The notes under the pieces: model-generated | Database searches by the model: none | What the model was told of the DNA's origin: nothing | Seen by the model: only the letters and a program-made list of their open reading frames with translations | Part shown: positions 24,644 through 28,829 of the stretch, one piece after another | Position numbering within the stretch: the stretch's first letter is position 1 | Layout of the letters: each line of letters starts with the position of its first letter | Position numbers and translations under genes: made by a program | IMG/VR virus record: IMGVR_UViG_3300042691_010136 | Coordinates: 1 to 28,829 of that record | Reading direction: 5' to 3' (one strand) | Origin: a virus | DNA: 28,829 nt

Positions 24644-24747
24644 GGCGCCTCTCCTTTCGATTGCGGGTTAATAGTGCGTCATCCGCCGTGCGAAAGGGTG
24701 TCCGCTCAAGCGCGGGCCTGTTCTCCGGGTCGTGCCTACTCGGGGGA
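24644..24747 (-). promoter_or_regulatory. Capsid gene leader with strong ribosome binding site
   Basis: A 104-base gap in an otherwise gapless block. AAAGGAG lies at 24651-24657, seven bases from the capsid ATG. An AT-rich CACTATTAA about 20 bases further upstream could serve as a -10 element, but no good -35 is visible. A capsid-specific promoter or a processed leader would fit the high demand for this protein. Promoter function is inference. Confidence 0.5.
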
Positions 24748-24963
24748 CTAGAGAATGCCGGGCGCTGACTCAGCGGTTTCCGGACTTGAGCGTCGCGAAG
24801 CCTTTTTCGTCTTGGTTTCCGCCGGGGCCTCGTCGGCGTGACCGGCACCAAAGACGTAGGCTTCGAGCAAGGCCGCGTTTTCGGTCCACCTATTGATGTC
24901 GGGGACGGAAACCTGCGGCCTTGCCAATTCCAAGATCTTCAAACGCGCCTCAACGCGATCCAT
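24748..24963 (-). CDS. Small hypothetical protein between scaffold and capsid genes
   Basis: The 71-residue product has an N-terminal helical part (MDRVEARLKILELARPQ, then INRWTENAALLEAYVFGAG) and a disordered, charged end (ETKTKKASRRSSPETAE). I do not recognise a family. Short helix-plus-tail proteins at this position are common in podovirus head modules, with no assigned role. The ATG at 24963 lies three bases after the scaffold stop and behind GAGG embedded in the scaffold 3' end. It is followed by the capsid leader. A scaffold accessory role is possible by position only. Confidence 0.65.
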   Translation of the reverse strand: MDRVEARLKILELARPQVSVPDINRWTENAALLEAYVFGAGHADEAPAETKTKKASRRSSPETAESAPGIL

Positions 24964-24966
24964 GGG

Positions 24967-25854
24967 CTACCTCTGCTCCGGATACGCGGTGTGGTACATG
25001 CGCTCCAGCTCAGACACCACCCGGCTGTGTTCCGGATGGGCCTTGTCCATGAGCGCCTTGTCATGGCGCTGACGATAGTCACTGATTTGCGCCCGCATGT
25101 CACCCTGATTTGGTGCAGGCGGCGCAGCCCCCTTCAGCCGGACGTCGCCGTTCATGTCCTTATGGATCTTCGCCAGCACCCGGACCATGCGCGGGTCGTT
25201 GCCCAGGCCCGTCTCGTTCAGGTACTGCCGGAACTGGTCGTCGCCGTACTTGGCCATGACGTTCATGGCGCCCTGCTTGACGCCTTCGATGTTGCCGCCA
25301 TGCTCGCGCAGCAGCGCCGCGTCCAGCTCGGCCCGCTCGTTCTTGCGGCTGTCGTTCCAGGCGGCGTGCTTCTCGACCCGGGTCTTGACCACGGCATCGT
25401 AGAGGTTCGCGGCCTGCTTCTTGTTGAACCCGTTCTGGTGCGCCCACTGGCGGAAATTCTTCTCTTCCGCCTCGTCATAGGGCAGATCGGGCGGCAAAGT
25501 GGGCCGCTTGAACTCGTAGTCGTCGGGCTTCTCCGGCCGACCGGCGGCCCTAAACCACATTTCGACCTGCTCGGGGTTGTCCCAATCGGTCACCACCGGA
25601 GCTTTGTCTTTCGACAGGTAGCTCTCGGCCGAGCGGTAGCCCTGGCTCACCTTGGCCCCGTACTCGTCGCGCCAGAACTTGATGTCGTCAAAGCGCGCCG
25701 GGTCGGGCTCGGCGTACTTCGGCACGTACCACTCTGGCCACTGCGTCTGGCCTCCTGCTTGGCCATCGGCCACGGCGCCAGCAGGTGCGGCGCCAGCAGC
25801 AGGATCGGCTGCCGGGGTGCCGCTCGTAAGGAACGATCCGGATTCATCAGACAT
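24967..25854 (-). CDS. Scaffolding / capsid assembly protein
   Basis: The 295-residue product has a disordered Ala/Gly/Pro-rich N-terminus (residues 1-40), a middle segment with aromatic motifs (PEWYVPKYAEPD, FDDIKFWRDEYG, PDDYEFKRPTLP), then a long charged helical region (130-295). That region contains HQNGFNKKQAANLYDAVVK, LDAALLREHGGNIEGVKQGA, and a C-terminal helix (VSELERMYHTAY) of the type that contacts capsid subunits. Helical, charged and located two genes before the capsid gene, it fits a scaffold that drives procapsid assembly and then leaves. The start at 25854 has GAGGGA upstream. I see no protease motif. Confidence 0.8.
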   Translation of the reverse strand: MSDESGSFLTSGTPAADPAAGAAPAGAVADGQAGGQTQWPEWYVPKYAEPDPARFDDIKFWRDEYGAKVSQGYRSAESYLSKDKAPVVTDWDNPEQVEMWFRAAGRPEKPDDYEFKRPTLPPDLPYDEAEEKNFRQWAHQNGFNKKQAANLYDAVVKTRVEKHAAWNDSRKNERAELDAALLREHGGNIEGVKQGAMNVMAKYGDDQFRQYLNETGLGNDPRMVRVLAKIHKDMNGDVRLKGAAPPAPNQGDMRAQISDYRQRHDKALMDKAHPEHSRVVSELERMYHTAYPEQR

Positions 25855-25875
25855 GAGTTTTTCCCTCGGTGTGTG

Positions 25876-26178
25876 TTATACGCGCCACTCACTCGGCGAC
25901 TGCGGCGGCGGCTCGGGCCCATCAAACATCCGTTCGATGTCCACCCGCTCCTCGACGTACTCTTTCGGCTTCACGGCGATCAGCTCCGCCAGCCACGCCC
26001 CGATGTTGCGCTCCCCGATGGCAATGCCACCGCTGAACCCGTCCGTGGCGACGACCTGCGCGTAGACCCCGCACCGATCCATGAGGGCGGCGATCGCAAT
26101 GCGCCCCTCGACCGTGCTGTAGAACTCCTTCCAGGCGGCCTCGACCTTGGCCCGTGACGGCTTACGCGGCTGCCGCAT
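25876..26178 (-). CDS. Bbp19-family protein
   Basis: The 100-residue product contains FYSTVEGRIAIAALMDRCGV, then DGFSGGIAIGERNIGAWLAE, matching the pattern of the small Bbp19-like domain (F-x(4)-G-R-x-x-L-x-x-L-M-x-x-C-G-V ... G-x-R-N-x-G-x-x-L). This domain is commonly encoded right after the portal gene in BPP-1-like and related podoviruses. Function is not established; it is a head-module protein by position. It overlaps the portal gene's 3' end by 17 bases in another frame. The C-terminus is Pro/Glu-rich. Confidence 0.75.
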   Translation of the reverse strand: MRQPRKPSRAKVEAAWKEFYSTVEGRIAIAALMDRCGVYAQVVATDGFSGGIAIGERNIGAWLAELIAVKPKEYVEERVDIERMFDGPEPPPQSPSEWRV

Positions 26179-28009
26179 CTATTGCCCCCGCACCCTGTAG
26201 CTGTTGAACGGCCTGCTTGGCGGCCGGTGATTTCTGGACGCCCTGCGTCGCGGCGCCGATCAGCTTCTGGACGTCCAGGCCGCCCTCGACCTGCGTCTTG
26301 CCCAGCGCCTGCGCCGTGCCGCCCAGGTTCTTCGCCCCGGCCGTGACCTTCTGGATAATGTCGGCGATCGACACCCCGGCCGGGATCATGGCCATGAGCT
26401 GTTCCATCTGGCCCCGGTTCTCCTGCTCCTCGTCGTCGACGAGCAGGTCCGGGTCGGCGTTGAACAGATCCCAGAGGTAATCGACCAGCTTGTTGGGGTC
26501 CAAGCGCTTCTGCAGGATCTGCGGCGCCAGCTCCGGGCCCGCCATCATCGCCAGCACGTTGGCCACCTGGACGAGCGCGTTCGATTCCATCTGCTTCTGC
26601 GCCGTGGCGATCGGCGACACGTATTCGACCAGGAACTCCTGCCCCTGGATCTCGGGCGGGGCGATCGGCATCACGCCCGCGTCCCGCGACAGCATTCCGA
26701 AAATGCGCTCGATCATCGGACCCAGCGCCTCGCCCTCCAGGCGGCCGATCAGCGGGCCGAGCAGCCGCATCCTCTCGGCCACCCGCTGCATGTACTCGGT
26801 CGCCGTCATGTCCACTTTTTCAGGCTGCTGCAGCATGTCGGCGAAGAACGTCACCCTGATCCGCTGGCGGACCTGATTTTCGTCTTCGACCAGGAACTGA
26901 ATGCCCTGCAGCGACACCGGCTGCATCATCACGCCGTCATTCGGATTGCCGCGCGTGTAGGTGATGCCGCCCGGCATGGTCCTGGCGCCGCCCACGACTC
27001 CGTCGTCCTTCAACCACAACGGCGGATCAGCGGCCTTCTGCAAGAGCTTGATCTTCGACAGCTCCATCGCCTGCAACATCTTGATGTCTGGGAGTGCCGT
27101 CATCGCGGGCGAGCGGCCGTAGACCTCGCCGCAGTATTTCGACCAGCGCGCCACGAGGTACGGGAACTCGGGGAAGCCGCCCTCTTCCAGCTTCTGCCCG
27201 CCCTCATGCTCGAAATAGCACGAGGCCCACGGCATGTTGCGTGGGCCCTTCAGGTTCGGGTCGCGCTCGCTGTCCTTGCGGGGGTGAACGCTATGGATCA
27301 CCTTGATCTTGTCGTCGAACTTGCGATTGTTGTAGAGATCCTTCACCCGGTCCGACACGTCCCAACCGTCCGGGTTGTCCTTGCTCTTGGCCATCTGCAT
27401 CATCTGCCGGACCGTGAACTCGGTCGTGCGCATGACCGTATCGACGCGCCCATCCATGTTCTCCGCGATGACGCACTCGGCCAGCGGCCGTGTCTCGAAC
27501 AGCAAACCCCCGTTCGACCGCTTGCCGATGAACATGATGGCCGTGCCAAACGCGCCGAGGTCCAGATAGAACTCGTGCAGCGCGGTCGTGAAATTCGTGC
27601 CCGGCTGATAGATCCGCTGCCACATCACCCCTTCAGCATCCGACAGATACTTGCGGACGTGGGGCAGGTCGCCGACGTCGATCTCTTCCTCTTCCCCGGT
27701 CGGGTCGGGGATCTTCTTGCCCACCATCCGCAGGCTGAACCACTTGCTCGCCGGGTTGGTCGCCAGCCCATGCAGACCGGCCGCCAGCAGCTCGTTCGCG
27801 TGTATGCCCGTGGGGTCGTAGACCTTGGTCATCCTCTTGTCGCCGGGAGTGCGGACCCCGACGAAATCCACCTTGCGCGGACTGACCAGCTCCGCGACCT
27901 CCTGGCAGTGCGCCTCGTAATTGGCCCGCTCGGAGCATGTCTTGAGCCCGTCGTACCTCTGGATCAGGTGATCGAGCTTGGCCGCATCGCTATTGCTCAC
28001 CGCGTCCAT
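26162..28009 (-). CDS. Portal (head-to-tail connector) protein
   Basis: The 615-residue product forms the dodecameric portal ring through which DNA is packaged and ejected. It has the N-terminal pattern of the head-tail connector family: LDHLIQRYDGLKTCSERANYE, then ELVSPRK, YDPTGIHANELLAAGLHGLA and NPASKWFSLRM. Further on come FGTAIMFIGKRSNGGLLFET, KMLQAMELSKIKLLQKAADP and PGGITYTRGN. The C-terminal part has RIRVTFFADMLQQPEKVDMT, then ATEYMQRVAERMRLLGPLIG, the clip/wing region signature. The tail end is Ala/Gln-rich. It is somewhat longer than T7 gp8 (536 residues). The ATG at 28009 shares its A with the upstream TGA; a GTG one codon earlier is the alternative. Confidence 0.9.
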   Translation of the reverse strand: MDAVSNSDAAKLDHLIQRYDGLKTCSERANYEAHCQEVAELVSPRKVDFVGVRTPGDKRMTKVYDPTGIHANELLAAGLHGLATNPASKWFSLRMVGKKIPDPTGEEEEIDVGDLPHVRKYLSDAEGVMWQRIYQPGTNFTTALHEFYLDLGAFGTAIMFIGKRSNGGLLFETRPLAECVIAENMDGRVDTVMRTTEFTVRQMMQMAKSKDNPDGWDVSDRVKDLYNNRKFDDKIKVIHSVHPRKDSERDPNLKGPRNMPWASCYFEHEGGQKLEEGGFPEFPYLVARWSKYCGEVYGRSPAMTALPDIKMLQAMELSKIKLLQKAADPPLWLKDDGVVGGARTMPGGITYTRGNPNDGVMMQPVSLQGIQFLVEDENQVRQRIRVTFFADMLQQPEKVDMTATEYMQRVAERMRLLGPLIGRLEGEALGPMIERIFGMLSRDAGVMPIAPPEIQGQEFLVEYVSPIATAQKQMESNALVQVANVLAMMAGPELAPQILQKRLDPNKLVDYLWDLFNADPDLLVDDEEQENRGQMEQLMAMIPAGVSIADIIQKVTAGAKNLGGTAQALGKTQVEGGLDVQKLIGAATQGVQKSPAAKQAVQQLQGAGAIDAAAA

Positions 28010-28248
28010 CACGCCCCCAGCTCGTCGAGCAGCTTCTGCATGTCCGCCCGGACCGCTTGCACGTACCGGGCGATGTTGCGGTCGATCTGCAGCCGCCGCT
28101 TGGCCTGATCAGGCAAGGACCGGCGAACCGCAATGTCGTCATCGAGACGCAGCACAGGTGCGGTCCACTCCAGCGACCGCAGGAAACGCAAATGCTCGGG
28201 GTCGTCCAACCGCCGGGCTTCGGCGATCAGCCAGTTGGTGTCGTTCAT
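28009..28248 (-). CDS. Hypothetical helical protein upstream of the portal gene
   Basis: The 79-residue product is highly charged and helical (LIAEARRLDDPEHLRFLRSL, then RSLPDQAKRRLQIDRNIARY and ADMQKLLDELGA). I recognise no family and see no membrane or signal sequence. It is joined to its neighbours by TGATG on both sides, so it should be translated together with the portal protein. A DNA- or portal-associated head role is possible from position only. Confidence 0.65.
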   Translation of the reverse strand: MNDTNWLIAEARRLDDPEHLRFLRSLEWTAPVLRLDDDIAVRRSLPDQAKRRLQIDRNIARYVQAVRADMQKLLDELGA

Positions 28249-28439
28249 CACCCGCCCAGCGTGGGAGAGGCGACGGTCGCGGCCGGGCCGCCCGACGAGG
28301 ACGACAGCATCGTCGACTGCACACCGCCCTGCTCGGACGCGGCAGCAGCTTGCTGGCGATCACGACGGCCGTCGATCTGGCTCTCGCGCTCGGGGATCGG
28401 GGCGGGCGGGGCAACGGGTTTCGGCGGCTTCGAGCACAT
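28248..28439 (-). CDS. Small Met-Cys protein, third of three tandem paralogues
   Basis: The 63-residue product starts MCSKPPKPVAPPAPIPE and continues with a polar, Gln/Ala/Arg-rich middle (DRQQAAAASEQGG) and a Ser/Gly/Pro end. It has the same length as the gene before it (63 residues) and the same plan: Met-Cys, Lys-Pro-Pro segment, R-Q-x-A-A stretch, disordered Ala/Pro/Thr end. It is therefore a diverged paralogue. In T7 the genes before the portal include gp6.7 (starting MCFSPK) and gp7.3, small virion proteins that are ejected. The start, composition and position here agree with that group, though homology is not proven. Start ATG at 28439, four bases beyond the previous gene's stop region. 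Confidence 0.6.
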   Translation of the reverse strand: MCSKPPKPVAPPAPIPERESQIDGRRDRQQAAAASEQGGVQSTMLSSSSGGPAATVASPTLGG

Positions 28440-28441
28440 GA

Positions 28442-28633
28442 TCACAATCCCCCATTCGTCGGTGCAGGCGCGGCTGTCGTCGACAGCTCGGACCCGTAGC
28501 TCGCGGCAGCCTTGTCGGTTTCGACGGCTGCAGCCTGTCGCTGTGTGTTGGACCGATCGGAGGGGCTGTACGTGTAGCCCATCTGGACCGGAGGAGCGGG
28601 CTTCTTCGAGCCGCCACCGCCACCGCCGCACAT
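28442..28633 (-). CDS. Small Met-Cys protein, second of three tandem paralogues
   Basis: The 63-residue product begins MCGGGGGGSKKPAPPVQ, has a polar middle (SDRSNTQRQAAAVETD) and ends AASYGSELSTTAAPAPTNGG. The segments G-G-S-x-K-P-x-P-P-V-Q and Y-G-S-E-L-S are shared with the truncated gene on its right, so the two are clear paralogues. Low complexity and the lack of hydrophobic segments suggest an intrinsically disordered protein. I infer a small ejected virion protein like T7 gp6.7/7.3, based on position before the portal and the Met-Cys start. The ATG at 28633 shares its A with the upstream TGA; a GTG at 28636 is the alternative. Confidence 0.6.
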   Translation of the reverse strand: MCGGGGGGSKKPAPPVQMGYTYSPSDRSNTQRQAAAVETDKAAASYGSELSTTAAPAPTNGGL

Positions 28634-28829
28634 CACCCACCCCCTGTTGCTGTTGGCGTCGTCGGAGCCGGAGCGGCCGGAGCACCGGACAGCTCGGACC
28701 CGTAGTTGGCCGTGTTCGTGTAGCCGAGCCGTTCGTATTCACCGGCCTGCCGCGCGACACTGTCCTGCTCGCCCCCGTAGACGAACTTGTTCGGCTGCAC
28801 CGGAGGCGGCGGTTTCGTCGATCCTCCAC
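28633..28829 (-). CDS. Small protein, first of three tandem paralogues (5' end off the window)
   Basis: The visible 64 residues begin GGSTKPPPPVQPNKFVYGGE and continue with RQAGEYERLGYTNTANYG and SELSGAPAAPAPTT before a Gly-rich end and a TGA at 28635-28633. The start codon lies beyond position 28829; from the next paralogue, a Met-Cys-Gly-rich start a few codons away is expected. G-G-S-x-K-P-x-P-P-V-Q and Y-G-S-E-L-S match the second copy closely. Same inferred role: small, disordered, possibly ejected virion protein. Confidence 0.6.
   Translation of the reverse strand, partial: GGSTKPPPPVQPNKFVYGGEQDSVARQAGEYERLGYTNTANYGSELSGAPAAPAPTTPTATGGG

Noticed and set aside
24838-26157. A 439-codon plus-strand frame opposite the scaffold and Bbp19-like genes.
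   Set aside because: It has antisense composition only, and the sense genes have ribosome binding sites, synteny and family motifs.
1-28829. Diversity-generating retroelement of the kind found in BPP-1.
   Set aside because: I found no reverse-transcriptase frame and no adenine-variable repeat pair in the fibre genes. Such elements could lie outside the window.

Overview
This window is a 28.8 kb stretch of a double-stranded DNA tailed phage with a short tail (podovirus morphology), read entirely from the minus strand. The order right to left is portal, Bbp19-like protein, scaffold, major capsid, probable cement protein, tail adaptor, tail nozzle, three ejection proteins, fibres and lysis. This matches the virion and lysis half of podoviruses related to Bordetella phage BPP-1, and more distantly T7. 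GC content is high (about two thirds in sampled lines). A lipoprotein/inner-membrane spanin pair points to a Gram-negative, high-GC host. I cannot name the host. No integrase, terminase, polymerase, reverse transcriptase or tRNA gene is visible here, so lifestyle is unresolved.

Right end (28829-23176): three short tandem genes, apparently paralogues, the first cut by the window edge. They lead through a 79-residue unknown into the portal gene, followed by a Bbp19-family protein, scaffold, a 71-residue unknown, major capsid and probable cement protein. Stops and starts are tightly coupled (TGATG or ATGA). The capsid and cement genes carry the strongest ribosome binding sites I saw. A hairpin that looks like an intrinsic terminator follows the cement gene.

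Middle (23111-14194): a SAM methyltransferase and a GT-A glycosyltransferase sit between head and tail genes. They are followed by a 77-residue protein, the tail adaptor (tubular A), the tail nozzle (tubular B), a gp14-like ejection protein, and a 1195-residue ejection protein. That last protein combines an M15 peptidase-like domain and a lytic transglycosylase domain.

Giant gene (14185-5393): one 2930-residue protein of the polyvalent/DarB-like class. It appears to be an ejected internal virion protein carrying a zincin metallopeptidase, one clear and possibly two more ADP-ribosyltransferase-like modules, and a zeta-toxin kinase. These are framed by membrane-active-looking N- and C-terminal regions. 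The clear ADP-ribosyltransferase lies in a lower-GC block. Just downstream of the last ADP-ribosyltransferase-like module the coding DNA contains a perfect 16-bp chromosomal parS palindrome, TGTTTCACGTGAAACA, written with A/T-ending codons unusual for this gene.

Left end (5366-1): a beta-rich virion protein, a tail fibre with an internal duplication, a protein built of about fourteen 22-residue repeats, and a coiled-coil protein. Then comes a lysis cassette: lysozyme with a C-terminal membrane segment, overlapping inner and outer spanins, an XhlA-like membrane protein and a 26-residue membrane peptide. Last is the start of a tail fibre or tailspike gene that runs off the edge.
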